Shown here piece after piece: positions 23,554 through 32,999 of a stretch of DNA of 48,925 nt; within the stretch, counting starts at the first letter, position 1; each line of letters starts with the position of its first letter. The stretch lies in NCBI GenBank assembly GCA_937916505.1, contig CALFSW010000477.1, forward strand, positions 1 through 48,925. Reading direction: 5' to 3'. The notes beneath the pieces are model-generated. The model had not been told where the DNA came from and made no database searches. It saw only the letters and a program-made list of their open reading frames with translations. A program made the position numbers and the translations under genes. The stretch comes from an uncultured Verrucomicrobiales bacterium (GTDB lineage Bacteria > Verrucomicrobiota > Verrucomicrobiia > Verrucomicrobiales > Akkermansiaceae).

Positions 23554-26500
23554 ATGAGCAAACGCGTCTGGAACCCACCCGTCACTCCCCAAGGAGGAGA
23601 TACCACCACTGCTTGGCGTAGTGTTGGTGAAAGAGAAGGCTCGCAGAGTTTTCGCGAAATTCTCGAACGCGAATTCCCGCAAGGGGATTCCCTTTCGGAG
23701 GAGGAGCAGAAAGTCTCACGTCGTAATTTCACCAAACTCATGGGAGCTTCGACTGCTCTTGCCGGCCTTGGTCTGGCGTCCTGCCGACGCCCTGAAAGCT
23801 ATATTGTGCCTTACAAGAAGGCGCCCGAGTGGATTGTTCCAGGCAAGCCCTTGTTTTATGCCAGCGCCCGTCCGAAAGCCGGAGGTGCGGTGCCTTTGGT
23901 GGTGACCACCCATGAGGGACGTCCCACCAAACTCGAGCCCAATGCTGATCACCCTGATTCGGCCGGAACCTGTGCGCAGACCCAGGCTTCGGTTCTCGAT
24001 CTCTATTCTCCATCCCGCTCACAGAAGATTTTTAAAAGCGGTCAGGAAGCAACTCAAAGCGAGTTGAAGGAAGCGCTTGCGGCTTTGGATCTTTCGAAGA
24101 CCGCTCTCGTTTTTGGAGAAGATGATTCTCCCACTCGTAACCGCCTTGCCAAGGACTTGGCGGGGAACGGTGCGACCTTGGTTTCTTACGAGGCCGTCTC
24201 CGGTGAACCTCTTCAAAAGGGTGTTTCCCTGGTTGTTGATTTCGCCAAGGCGGATCGCATTCTTTCACTCGATAGCGACTTCCTCGGCAACGATCCGATA
24301 GGAAACAGCCGCGAATTTTCGAAGAGACGTCAGGGCGGAAACGCCGATTACAATCAGGAAGGGGATGTCGATGCCGCCAAGATGAACCGTCTCTACCAAG
24401 TCGAGACACAGTTCAGCCTCACCGGAGGCATGGCCGATCACCGTCTCCGCGTTGCACCAAGCCGGGTTGGGGTGGTTGCGGCAGCCCTCGCTGCCGAACT
24501 GGGTGCCGGTGGACAGGATGCATCGGACGAAGACAAAAAAGCTTTTTTCCCGGAAGCTGATAATGCCGCCGAACTTTTCAAGGAATGGGTGAAGGCTTGT
24601 GCCGATGATTTAAGAGCAGCTGGAGCCAAAGCGTTGGTTTTAGCCGGTTCCCGTCAGACCAAAACGGTTAAGCAACTTGCCACCGCAATGAACAAGGCTC
24701 TTGCTTCAAGTGCCGTTCAATCTGTTAAAACCGATCTCGATCAATACGGAACCCTCTCTGATCTCACCGCCAAGCTTGAATCCGGCGACGTCAAGAATGT
24801 CATTTTCCTGACTCCTTCCAATCCGGTGTTTGACGCCGATGGGTTTGCAGGTGCTCTTGATAAAGCCGAAGTCTCCATCCACTGGGGCCTTCGGAAAGAT
24901 GCGACAGCCTGGGCCTGCGATTGGCACATTCCCGCGACTCATTATCTCGAAAGCTGGGGGGATACCCGCACCGAGTCCGGTGTCCTTTCTCTTATTCAGC
25001 CAATGATTCTTCCTCTTTACGGTGGAATTATGGAGCTGGACCTTCTCCACGTTCTGGGAGGCGGGGATTTCGCTACTGGCGAATTCTTCCCGGCCATGGG
25101 AGAAGTGAAAACCACTTTCGCCGAAGTCACCGGAAAGTCCGATGACGTGGCATGGCGTGATGCTCTCACCGAGGGCTTTGCTGCCGGAACATCCTACCCA
25201 GCGGGCGAACTGACTGCCGGAACGCCCTCGCTGGACTTCGGTTCTTCTCCAACAGCCAAAGGTCTGGAGATTATCTTTTCGACCGACGCCTCCGTACTGG
25301 ATGGTCGCTTCATCGACAACGCCTGGCTTCAGGAGTCTCCCGACCCTGTCACCAAGTTGACTTGGGACAATGCGGCACAGGTTTCGCCGCAAACGGCCAA
25401 GGATCTCGGGATATACGATAAGGTCATCGCATTGGAACCAAAGACCAGCCTCATGGGAGTTGGGGGAAAGGTGAAAGTTTCCAAACGTTACGAGACCGGC
25501 GAAGGAGAGGGTAACCATTCTCCGATGATCGAGCTCACCGTAAGTGGTCGTGAACTGAAGGTTCCCGTCCTCATTGCCTACGGTCATGCCGATAACGCCA
25601 TCACTCTTCCGGTGGGATATGGTCAGGCCGCCGACGATGGCCGCGAAGGTGCTCCTTCGTATGAAAAGAACAAACCCACGGTAGGACTGGTCGGCGTCAA
25701 CACCGGGTTTAACGCTTATCACTTACGCACTTCCAAAACTCCCTACTTCGCCACCGGCGGAGTGGTAAAAACGACAGAAGAGAAATATCCCGTTGCCCTC
25801 ACCCAGGAGCACAACTCGATGTATGGCCGCGCCCTGGCCCGCGAGATTTCCACCAATTCTATTGAGGGAAAGGGTGACTTCACGAAGCAAAAGGAGAAAG
25901 TCAAGAAGCAGGGAATGGATTCCCACGCTCCGGATAATATTTCTCTCTACAAACCCGAAGGAAGCGAGACCTGGTCCAAGACCGAGCTTGCAGCCAAGAC
26001 CCACCTTGCTGATGAAATTCATCAGTGGGGAATGGCCATCGATCTTAATACCTGCACCGGGTGCAATGCCTGTCTGGTTGCCTGTCAGTCCGAGAACAAC
26101 ATCCCGATTGTAGGGAAGGATCAAGTCGCGATGGGGCGCGAGATGCACTGGATCCGCATGGATCGCTACTTTGCCTCCCAGGAGAACGTGGTCGAACATG
26201 GCCACGTTAACAAGGAGAAGGAAAACCCGGCCTGGGTCACCCAGAATCCCGAATCCATTCCCCAACCTGTCGCTTGCGTTCAATGTGAGATGGCTCCCTG
26301 CGAGACCGTTTGTCCTGTCAACGCGACGGTTCACACCGAGGAAGGTCTCAATTCAATGGCTTACAATCGCTGTATCGGAACCCGTTACTGCGCCAATAAC
26401 TGCCCCTACAAGGCCCGTCGTTTCAATTATTTTGACTACAACAAGCGTAATCCTCTTGTCAAAGGGAATCTCTACAAGGGACCCTTTGGAGAGAAGCAGG

Positions 26501-26994
26501 TTGGAGAAGCCCCGCACCTTCAGCGCAACCCGAATGTTACCGTCCGGATGCGTGGAATTATGGAAAAATGCACCTATTGTGTGCAGCGTCTGCAGTCCGC
26601 CAAGATCAGGCAGAAGCAGCAGCCCAAGGTCAATAATTACGCCTCTGGTAAAAAGTCTTACGAGGTCAAAGTTGATCGCATCAAGGATCTACGTGTTAAG
26701 ACCGACAGCGTCAAGACGGCGTGTCAGGATGCCTGTCCAACGAGCGCTATTTCCTTCGGAAACCTGCTTGATAACAACTCCCAGGTCGTCCGGGCCAAAG
26801 GCAACGTGCTCGACTCCGTCAAAATCATCAAGGGCGACAAGTATGAAGAGATCCAAGGCAGTCCCCGAAATTATGACTTGCTGCAATACGTCAATACCCG
26901 CCCGCGCACGAGTTACCTCGCTCGTGTGAAGAATCCGAACGATAAGATGCCCGATGCGAAATTCCTCGGTCAGGCAACGATCAACATTCACTAA
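23554..26994 (+). CDS. actB: ACIII subunit B, fused molybdopterin-like and iron-sulfur protein
   Basis: A 1146-residue fusion of the two parts of ActB. An N-terminal cytoplasmic-side tail leads to a Tat-like signal (SRRNFTKLMG, residues 55-64) that ends in a lipobox (LGLASC, Cys77), so the protein is likely exported folded and lipid-anchored. Residues ~80-760 resemble molybdopterin oxidoreductases; ActB members are known to lack the Mo cofactor. Residues ~825-1100 form an NrfC-like ferredoxin part with Cys clusters CTGCNACLVAC (from Cys834), CVQCEMAPCETVCP (from Cys908), RYCANNCP and CTYCVQ...CQDACP, enough for three [4Fe-4S] and one [3Fe-4S] cluster as in known ACIII. It passes electrons from the quinol site to the haem subunits. 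Confidence 0.93.
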   Translation: MSKRVWNPPVTPQGGDTTTAWRSVGEREGSQSFREILEREFPQGDSLSEEEQKVSRRNFTKLMGASTALAGLGLASCRRPESYIVPYKKAPEWIVPGKPLFYASARPKAGGAVPLVVTTHEGRPTKLEPNADHPDSAGTCAQTQASVLDLYSPSRSQKIFKSGQEATQSELKEALAALDLSKTALVFGEDDSPTRNRLAKDLAGNGATLVSYEAVSGEPLQKGVSLVVDFAKADRILSLDSDFLGNDPIGNSREFSKRRQGGNADYNQEGDVDAAKMNRLYQVETQFSLTGGMADHRLRVAPSRVGVVAAALAAELGAGGQDASDEDKKAFFPEADNAAELFKEWVKACADDLRAAGAKALVLAGSRQTKTVKQLATAMNKALASSAVQSVKTDLDQYGTLSDLTAKLESGDVKNVIFLTPSNPVFDADGFAGALDKAEVSIHWGLRKDATAWACDWHIPATHYLESWGDTRTESGVLSLIQPMILPLYGGIMELDLLHVLGGGDFATGEFFPAMGEVKTTFAEVTGKSDDVAWRDALTEGFAAGTSYPAGELTAGTPSLDFGSSPTAKGLEIIFSTDASVLDGRFIDNAWLQESPDPVTKLTWDNAAQVSPQTAKDLGIYDKVIALEPKTSLMGVGGKVKVSKRYETGEGEGNHSPMIELTVSGRELKVPVLIAYGHADNAITLPVGYGQAADDGREGAPSYEKNKPTVGLVGVNTGFNAYHLRTSKTPYFATGGVVKTTEEKYPVALTQEHNSMYGRALAREISTNSIEGKGDFTKQKEKVKKQGMDSHAPDNISLYKPEGSETWSKTELAAKTHLADEIHQWGMAIDLNTCTGCNACLVACQSENNIPIVGKDQVAMGREMHWIRMDRYFASQENVVEHGHVNKEKENPAWVTQNPESIPQPVACVQCEMAPCETVCPVNATVHTEEGLNSMAYNRCIGTRYCANNCPYKARRFNYFDYNKRNPLVKGNLYKGPFGEKQVGEAPHLQRNPNVTVRMRGIMEKCTYCVQRLQSAKIRQKQQPKVNNYASGKKSYEVKVDRIKDLRVKTDSVKTACQDACPTSAISFGNLLDNNSQVVRAKGNVLDSVKIIKGDKYEEIQGSPRNYDLLQYVNTRPRTSYLARVKNPNDKMPDAKFLGQATINIH

Positions 26995-27024
26995 TCCGAG
27001 AATCCTTTCCTGCGACTGAAACCC

Positions 27025-28557
27025 ATGTCCGAAGCGACCACACAGTCTGAGACCAACACCTCCAAGGTGAAAATTCCCGTGCTTGAGCGCGAGAACTTGA
27101 TTCTCAACAATCGTTCCTACCACTGGATCACCGAGCGCATTTGCGGGGTGGTTGAAGGCCGTCAGCCTCTCCTCTGGTGGATTCTTTTCATTCCTTCCGC
27201 GCTCATCGCCCTGGTCGGTGTCGTTGGAGGGCTGACCTACCTTGTTTCAACAGGTGTCGGAGTCTGGGGAAACACCAACCGCGTCATGTGGGGATGGCCC
27301 ATCGTGAACTTCGTTTTCTGGATTGGTATTGGTCACGCCGGAACCCTGATTTCCGCGATTCTTTTCCTGACCCGTCAGAACTGGCGAACTTCGATTAACC
27401 GGGCGGCTGAAGCGATGACAATCTTCGCGGTGATGTGCGCGGGTATTTTCCCCGCCTTCCACGTTGGTCGGGTTTGGATGGCCTGGTTCCTTGCTCCTAT
27501 TCCAAACTCCAACGCGATCTGGCAGAACTTCAAATCGCCTCTTCTCTGGGATGTCTTCGCGGTTTCGACCTACTTCACGGTCTCTCTCATCTTTTGGTTC
27601 CTTGGCATGGTTCCTGATCTCGCGACCATTCGCGATCGATGCAAGCCCGGCATCCGGAAGTTCATGTATGGAATTTTCTCCCTCGGCTGGCGCGGCGGTA
27701 ACCGACAGTGGAGCCACTACGAGATGGCGTATCTCCTTCTCGCGGCCCTTTCGACGCCACTGGTGCTATCGGTGCACTCGGTCGTTTCGTTCGACTTCGC
27801 CACCTCTGTTGTGCCCGGTTGGCACACGACCATCTTCCCGCCATACTTCGTGGCTGGTGCCATCTTCGGTGGTTTCGCAATGGTGCTCACCATCATGATA
27901 CCGGCGCGGGCCCTCTACGGTCTCCACGACATGATTACGATGAAGCACATCGATAACATGGCCAAGATCATCCTCTTAACCGGAACGATCGTGGGATATG
28001 CCTATTTGATGGAGCTCTTCATCGCCTTCTACTCCGGCGCGAAATACGAAGGTGCGGCCTTTCTCTTCCGAATCGATGGCCCCTACTGGTGGGCCTACCT
28101 TGCGATGATGAGTTGCAACGTTCTCTCGCCGCAGATCTTCTGGTTCAAGAAGATGCGCGAAAATCTCTGGGTCGTGATGGCCGTCGCGATGTGTGTGAAC
28201 ATCGGTATGTGGTTCGAGCGCTTCGTGATCATTGTCACCACCTTGGCCCGGATGTGGCTTCCCGGTGACTGGAAGACCTACAGCCCCAGTGGCGTTGATG
28301 TCCTGACCTTCGTCGGGACGATTGGAATGTTCCTCGCCCTTTTCCTCCTTTTCCTCCGCTTCCTTCCTTGTATCAATATTGCCGAGGTGAAGTGGACCCT
28401 CAAAGAGAGCGACGCTCACGATGAGGACAAGAAATCTCACCCTGATGACGGCGTCGAACTGATCGAGGCTTATCAATACGAAATTCACGAAAATCCCGAT
28501 GGGGCTGCCAAAGAGGCTGGTCTTGAAGGAACAACCCCAACGACTGAGAAGGCATGA
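27025..28557 (+). CDS. actC: ACIII subunit C, NrfD-like quinol-binding membrane protein
   Basis: A 510-residue integral membrane protein of the NrfD/PsrC family. About ten hydrophobic helices run from residue ~50 to ~450. The quinol-site region around [19 protein letters not shown] holds the conserved His. [18 protein letters not shown] follows, typical of ActC. The N- and C-termini are hydrophilic, and the last 50 residues are acidic ([17 protein letters not shown]). It anchors ActB to the membrane and feeds it electrons; proton movement through this subunit has been proposed for the family. It overlaps actD by four bases (ATGA), so the two are translationally coupled. Confidence 0.94.
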   Translation: MSEATTQSETNTSKVKIPVLERENLILNNRSYHWITERICGVVEGRQPLLWWILFIPSALIALVGVVGGLTYLVSTGVGVWGNTNRVMWGWPIVNFVFWIGIGHAGTLISAILFLTRQNWRTSINRAAEAMTIFAVMCAGIFPAFHVGRVWMAWFLAPIPNSNAIWQNFKSPLLWDVFAVSTYFTVSLIFWFLGMVPDLATIRDRCKPGIRKFMYGIFSLGWRGGNRQWSHYEMAYLLLAALSTPLVLSVHSVVSFDFATSVVPGWHTTIFPPYFVAGAIFGGFAMVLTIMIPARALYGLHDMITMKHIDNMAKIILLTGTIVGYAYLMELFIAFYSGAKYEGAAFLFRIDGPYWWAYLAMMSCNVLSPQIFWFKKMRENLWVVMAVAMCVNIGMWFERFVIIVTTLARMWLPGDWKTYSPSGVDVLTFVGTIGMFLALFLLFLRFLPCINIAEVKWTLKESDAHDEDKKSHPDDGVELIEAYQYEIHENPDGAAKEAGLEGTTPTTEKA

Positions 28558-29111
28558 GCACGAAAGTCCGCAGAGTTTACGGCTACCTCGCCGAATTTAA
28601 AAATGCCTCGCAGCTCTACAAAGCTGCCGAGAAGGTCCGCGACGCCGGATTCAAGAAATGGGATTGTTACTCGCCATATCCGGTTCACGGGTTGGACGAT
28701 GCGATGGGCGTGAAACGTTCCATCCTTCCCTACTTTGTTTTCATCGGAGGACTGACCGGTTTCATCACCGCGATCACTTTGGCCTATACCACGCAGGTGG
28801 GGCTCTACCCAACGGTGGTACAAGGAAAGCCGGCAAACATCTTCACCACTGCCGCGTTCTTCCCGGTGATGTTTGAGCTGACCATTCTTTTTTCCGGTTT
28901 CACCGTTCTCTTCGGCCTTCTGGCTCTGATAGGACTGCCTCGCTGGAACCATCCCATCTTTGCGAGCAAGCAGTTTGCCCGCGTGACCGACGACAAATTC
29001 TTCATCGCAATCGAAGCCCGCGACGCCAAATTCTCCGCCGAGGGAACCAAGGCTCTGCTTGACGAAATTGGCGGTGACAACATCGAACTCGTAGAAGACG
29101 ACTCCGAGTAG
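28554..29111 (+). CDS. actD: ACIII subunit D (DUF3341)
   Basis: A 185-residue DUF3341 protein, the small two-helix subunit of ACIII. It has a cytoplasmic ferredoxin-like N-terminal fold ([39 protein letters not shown]) and two membrane helices (~residues 58-80 and 95-122). A cytoplasmic C-terminus with [35 protein letters not shown] follows; the segment pattern is standard for the family. Its start overlaps the actC stop and actE starts two bases after its stop. Confidence 0.93.
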   Translation: MSTKVRRVYGYLAEFKNASQLYKAAEKVRDAGFKKWDCYSPYPVHGLDDAMGVKRSILPYFVFIGGLTGFITAITLAYTTQVGLYPTVVQGKPANIFTTAAFFPVMFELTILFSGFTVLFGLLALIGLPRWNHPIFASKQFARVTDDKFFIAIEARDAKFSAEGTKALLDEIGGDNIELVEDDSE

Positions 29112-29113
29112 CC

Positions 29114-29734
29114 ATGAAATATTTCTTCCTTTCCCTTCTTGCCCTTGCGCTTCTCGTAGTTGGAGTGTTCGGCTTTCGTGGCGACAAGTTCTCCCAGGCT
29201 CCTATCGAGGTTTTCCCTGATATGGACCATCAGGATAAGGTCCTGGCCCAGTCGGCCAGTGGCTTCTTCGAAGATGGCATGGGATCCCGACGTCCTGTTC
29301 TTGGTACCGTTCCCAAGAGTGCCGATAGCGGGGTCATGCCTCTTGAGTTTGGCGCTGGTCGCTCCGGTTACTACTTCGATGGCAAGTTCGAAGGCACCTT
29401 TGGTAATGGCATGCCGACCGAGCTCAAACTTGAAAAGAATGCCGATGCGGTCGGACTTTTGGCTCGAGGAAAAGACATGTTCGGCGTCCATTGCGCCATC
29501 TGCCACGGTAAGGCTGGCGATGGAAAAGGAGTCGTCGGACATCACCTGGGCAAAGTCGGCGTTGCTGTTTCAAATATTCACAGCTTTCCTCAGGAAACCC
29601 ATCCCGACGGATATATTTATCAGGTCATCTCAGACGGCAAGGGCCTCATGGGTGGCTACAAGCACAACCTTCCCGTGCGGGATCGTTGGGCCATCGTGGC
29701 CTACGTCCGCGCTCTTCAGGCTTCCGCCAAATAA
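29114..29734 (+). CDS. actE: ACIII subunit E, monohaem cytochrome c
   Basis: A 206-residue cytochrome c subunit. Residues ~3-20 form an uncleaved anchor or signal peptide; no lipobox Cys is present, whereas ActE in some other bacteria is a lipoprotein. The haem motif is CAICH at Cys127/His131, preceded by GLLARGKDMFGVHC. A Met in the GLMGGYKHNLPVRDRWAIVAYVRALQ segment gives the sixth ligand and the typical class I C-terminal helix. It acts on the periplasmic face with ActA. Two bases separate it from actD. Confidence 0.92.
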   Translation: MKYFFLSLLALALLVVGVFGFRGDKFSQAPIEVFPDMDHQDKVLAQSASGFFEDGMGSRRPVLGTVPKSADSGVMPLEFGAGRSGYYFDGKFEGTFGNGMPTELKLEKNADAVGLLARGKDMFGVHCAICHGKAGDGKGVVGHHLGKVGVAVSNIHSFPQETHPDGYIYQVISDGKGLMGGYKHNLPVRDRWAIVAYVRALQASAK

Positions 29735-29758
29735 CAATTTTATCTGATTCATCACGAC

Positions 29759-31120
29759 ATGGCACATCAAGTGACATCAAAAGACATCCCGAACAATGGG
29801 GAGCATCTGGAGAAAAGCAAAATTGCAAAACTCCAGCTGATCACCGGCGTCATCGGTGGGATTGGTCTGATCGCCAGTATCATCTACCTCTTCGTAGGTG
29901 GAGGTGTTGAAGATCCTAAAACGGAAGCTCATGAGTCATCTGTTGCTCATGGATCCTACGCCTTTTCCTGGCTCTTCGCCGTGTTCTTTGTCCTGACTCT
30001 TGCCCTTGGCGGTTGTTTTTGGACTTTCCTTCACAACCTCTCCAACTCGGGGTGGGGGACATCAGTTCGCCGAATGATGGAAAACCTGGGGTTTGTTTTT
30101 CCGTTCCTCATCGTTTTCTGCATTCCTTTCCTTTTCCCCCAGGTGCAGCAGTACCTTTGGGAATGGATGACATCATACAACGCGGCAACCGCAGCTCATC
30201 CTGATATGGATGCCAGCAAGGCTCTCATGCATAGCGCCAATGCGCATGACCATCTCCTCGCGGCCAAGACTTTCTACTTGAACCCCGGATTTTGGATTCT
30301 CCGTTTCTTCTTCTACTTCATTGGCCTTGGTTTCTTCATCTTCCTTGTGCGGAAGTTCTCCATCGCGCAGGACACCGATAAGAAGCCTGGAACAAAAAAC
30401 CTTTTTGCGGCCCGCAAGCATTCGTCCTGGAGCATGATCATCTTTGCGGTGACCCTGACTTTTCTCGCTCTCGATTTGGTGATGGCTCTCGACTACTCAT
30501 GGTTCTCCACAATGTTCGGAGTCTACGTCTTCGCCGGTTCGGCTCTCAACTCGATGGCAGTGCTCATCTTGACCGGAATTCTCCTTCAAAAAGCCGGCTA
30601 CTTGAACAAGGTTGTCACCCAGGAGCACTATCACATCATGGGTAAGCTCTGTTTTGCCTTCACCGTCTTCTGGGCCTACGTTTCCTTCTCGCAATATTTC
30701 CTGATCTGGTATGCCAACATCACCGAGGAGACCCGTTATTTCCTGCTTCGCAACACCGAAAACTGGAATCTCGTCAGTCTTTCCCTGGTCTTTATGCACT
30801 TCGCGCTTCCTTTCCTTGTCCTTCTCCGGTCGGACGTGAAAAAGAAACCTAATTTCATGATTGGCTTGTGCTGCTTCATTCTTTTCATGCACGCCGTGGA
30901 CGTCTACCACATGGTTATTCCCGAGCGAGGGCCCTCCGTTGGCTTGGTCGTCGGCCATCATCCCAAACTCTGGATTGATGGATCCTTTTTGGGAGACGTT
31001 ATCGCTCTCGTGACGGCAATCTCCGGATTCCTCTTCCTCTATCTCCGCAACCTCACTTCGGTTGCCCTTTATCCTCACCGCGATCCTCGTATCCTCGAGT
31101 CCGCAAACCTTCACAACTAA
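29759..31120 (+). CDS. actF: ACIII subunit F, second NrfD-like membrane protein
   Basis: A 453-residue membrane protein with about ten helices, homologous to ActC but in the ActF branch. Landmarks are AVFFVLTLALGGCFWTFLHNLSNSGWG, an extracytoplasmic loop rich in His (ATAAHPDMDASKALMHSANAHDHLL) and YHIMGKLCFAFTVFWAYVSFSQYFLIWYAN. FMHAVDVYHMVIPE comes near the end. ActF pairs with ActC in the membrane part of ACIII; it is not thought to contact iron-sulfur clusters. The leader contains TTTTATCTGATT, a 12-mer that also occurs before coxD. Confidence 0.93.
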   Translation: MAHQVTSKDIPNNGEHLEKSKIAKLQLITGVIGGIGLIASIIYLFVGGGVEDPKTEAHESSVAHGSYAFSWLFAVFFVLTLALGGCFWTFLHNLSNSGWGTSVRRMMENLGFVFPFLIVFCIPFLFPQVQQYLWEWMTSYNAATAAHPDMDASKALMHSANAHDHLLAAKTFYLNPGFWILRFFFYFIGLGFFIFLVRKFSIAQDTDKKPGTKNLFAARKHSSWSMIIFAVTLTFLALDLVMALDYSWFSTMFGVYVFAGSALNSMAVLILTGILLQKAGYLNKVVTQEHYHIMGKLCFAFTVFWAYVSFSQYFLIWYANITEETRYFLLRNTENWNLVSLSLVFMHFALPFLVLLRSDVKKKPNFMIGLCCFILFMHAVDVYHMVIPERGPSVGLVVGHHPKLWIDGSFLGDVIALVTAISGFLFLYLRNLTSVALYPHRDPRILESANLHN

Positions 31121-31125
31121 AAGTC

Positions 31126-31458
31126 ATGGATCACACCCGCGATAACCCGCTCAAGCGGTTCACCGCCTTCTGGATTGCTCTGCTCCTTGTGACTGCCTTC
31201 GGCATCGCCTGCATCATTCTCCGTCCCATGACCCATGGGCAAGTCGACACCGTATCCGATGTGGCTGGTAAGGAGCGTCTTGCTATCCGGGCTGATATCG
31301 ATAAGGCGCAGGCCGATACTTTGAACGAGGATGCCTTGGAAAAGGCGCTCGAGGCAAAGACCGCCGATCTCATCAAAGAACCTTCTGCTGGAAAAATGCC
31401 CGTTCCGGGTGCCGCCCCGGCACCCGCTGCCAAACCAGCTGAAACTCCCGCCGAATAA
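31126..31458 (+). CDS. Small single-span membrane protein of the respiratory operon
   Basis: A 110-residue protein of unknown function, five bases after actF. It has a short basic N-terminus, one membrane helix (residues ~13-33, FWIALLLVTAFGIACIILRP), a charged helical stretch that may form a coiled coil (KERLAIRADIDKAQADTLNEDALEKALEAK) and an Ala/Pro-rich tail. The topology suggests the tail is periplasmic. It has no haem, copper or zinc motif. Its place between actF and the CcoN-like gene suggests an accessory or assembly subunit joining the two modules. Confidence 0.62.
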   Translation: MDHTRDNPLKRFTAFWIALLLVTAFGIACIILRPMTHGQVDTVSDVAGKERLAIRADIDKAQADTLNEDALEKALEAKTADLIKEPSAGKMPVPGAAPAPAAKPAETPAE

Positions 31459-31490
31459 CTCATCCCGAGGCTTCCTAACTGTTTATTCTC

Positions 31491-32978
31491 ATGGCCGAGA
31501 CCACTTCCACCGCTGATTCCAATGGAGTCGCCTTGCGCTCTTCAATTGATCGCTCCCTTCGTCACCCCGTGATGTTCTTTTTCACGAGCGGCGCCGCCTG
31601 GCTTGCTGTCGCCATTGTCCTCGGACTTGTGGCTTCTGCGAAAAAGCACGCGCCAGAATTCATGAACTGGTGCTCGTGGTTGGACGCGGGGATTGTTGAT
31701 GCCGCCCATATGAGTGCCCTTGTTTACGGATGGGGAGCCCAAGCCGCCTTTGGAATGATCATCTGGCTCATGGCCCGTCTTTCCCGGAAAGAATGCACCA
31801 ATGTGGGCACGATTCTCTGGGCCGGGCACATTTGGAATCTTGCTGTTCTTGGTGGATTGATTTGCATTATGTCGGGCAATGGCTCCGGAGTTCCCTGGAT
31901 GGAGTTTCCCGGAGGTATCTGGATCATTCTCCTGCTTTGCTACTTTGCCATCACAATCTGGTCCCTGGTTCAATTTCAGGTTCGTGATGCCGGTCACGTA
32001 TACGTGAGCCAATGGTATCTTCTGGGTGCTCTGCTCTGGTTTCCATGGGTCTGCATCACGGCATTGCTTTTTGTGTTCGTCTTCGATGGAAACGCGGTCA
32101 TGGCAACCGGGATTGCCGCTTGGTTCAAAGGAACCACTTTCCTTCTCTTCTTCCTCCCGACGGCGCTGGCCAGCGCTTATTACCTCGCCCCAAAGGTGAC
32201 CGGACGTCCGGTTTACAGCTACAACCTGGCTCTTTTTGGATTCTGGGCTCTCGCTTTCCTCGGTCCATGGTCGGGCATGCAGAAGCTCGTGGGTGCTCCC
32301 ATTCCACAGTTCCTGCCATACGCCGGAGCCGCAGCGATGGTTCTCATTTTAATCCCCGCAATGTCGGTTGGAGTTAACATTCTTAAAACAGTCGCGGGAT
32401 ATGGGGAGGTTGTCGCCGAAAGTCCGTCGCTCCGATTTACCGCCAGTGGAGTTGTTCTCTTCGTGGTCTATGGTTTCCTCTCGCTTACGCTTCACCTCGT
32501 GCCATCGATGAAGATGACCCAATTCAGTTACAGTGGATACGGCCTTGATATCCTCGGCTTCTACGGGGTCTTTTCCCTCTGCGCCTTCGGAGCCATTTAC
32601 TTTATCGTCCCCCGTATCACCCGTCGTGAATGGCTTTCACACCGTTTTATCAAGTGGCACTTCTTTCTTTCTCTCTATGGGGTCGCTTCGATCGTGATTT
32701 GCGCGGTCATTGGTGGCATGACCCAGGGACAGGGGATCGAAGATATCAGCCAACCTTTCGGAACGATGGCCGAGCGTGCCAGCCAGTATGGTTGGGGAGT
32801 CACCCTCGCCTGGGGATTTCTGCTGGTTGCCAATCTATTCTTTTGCCTCCATCTTCTCCTGATGTGGGCCCGTCTGGGACGTCGTTCCTCGCACCCAACC
32901 CTCCTGAAGGCACATCATGCCGAGAGCCCGCACGGCCCTGAAGGAGAAGTTGATAACATCGGATCCGTTTCTGCCTAA
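31491..32978 (+). CDS. CcoN-like (cbb3 oxidase subunit I) protein lacking the active site
   Basis: A 495-residue, roughly 12-helix protein that aligns with cbb3 oxidase subunit I over its length: AAHMSALVYGWG, LAPKVTGRPVYSYNLALFGFWAL and GAIYFIVPRI match the CcoN segments at the same spacing. Only the first haem-b histidine is kept (His73). The three CuB histidines are replaced: the WWYGHN His by Gly214, and the GPHH pair by Gln264-Lys265. Both His of the GHVH haem motif are replaced, by Leu352 and Ile354 in GLDI. It therefore cannot hold a haem-copper centre. The frame is intact, hydrophobicity is preserved and it sits in a tight operon, so it looks functional in a new role rather than a pseudogene. 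Confidence 0.8.
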   Translation: MAETTSTADSNGVALRSSIDRSLRHPVMFFFTSGAAWLAVAIVLGLVASAKKHAPEFMNWCSWLDAGIVDAAHMSALVYGWGAQAAFGMIIWLMARLSRKECTNVGTILWAGHIWNLAVLGGLICIMSGNGSGVPWMEFPGGIWIILLLCYFAITIWSLVQFQVRDAGHVYVSQWYLLGALLWFPWVCITALLFVFVFDGNAVMATGIAAWFKGTTFLLFFLPTALASAYYLAPKVTGRPVYSYNLALFGFWALAFLGPWSGMQKLVGAPIPQFLPYAGAAAMVLILIPAMSVGVNILKTVAGYGEVVAESPSLRFTASGVVLFVVYGFLSLTLHLVPSMKMTQFSYSGYGLDILGFYGVFSLCAFGAIYFIVPRITRREWLSHRFIKWHFFLSLYGVASIVICAVIGGMTQGQGIEDISQPFGTMAERASQYGWGVTLAWGFLLVANLFFCLHLLLMWARLGRRSSHPTLLKAHHAESPHGPEGEVDNIGSVSA

Positions 32979-32999
32979 ACTCTCCAAGTTTACCAAGTC

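Noticed and set aside
31491-32978. CcoN-like gene as a working cbb3 oxidase subunit I
   Set aside because: CuB histidines and both haem histidines of the HVH motif are missing, so it cannot be catalytic; it is listed as a degenerate homologue instead.
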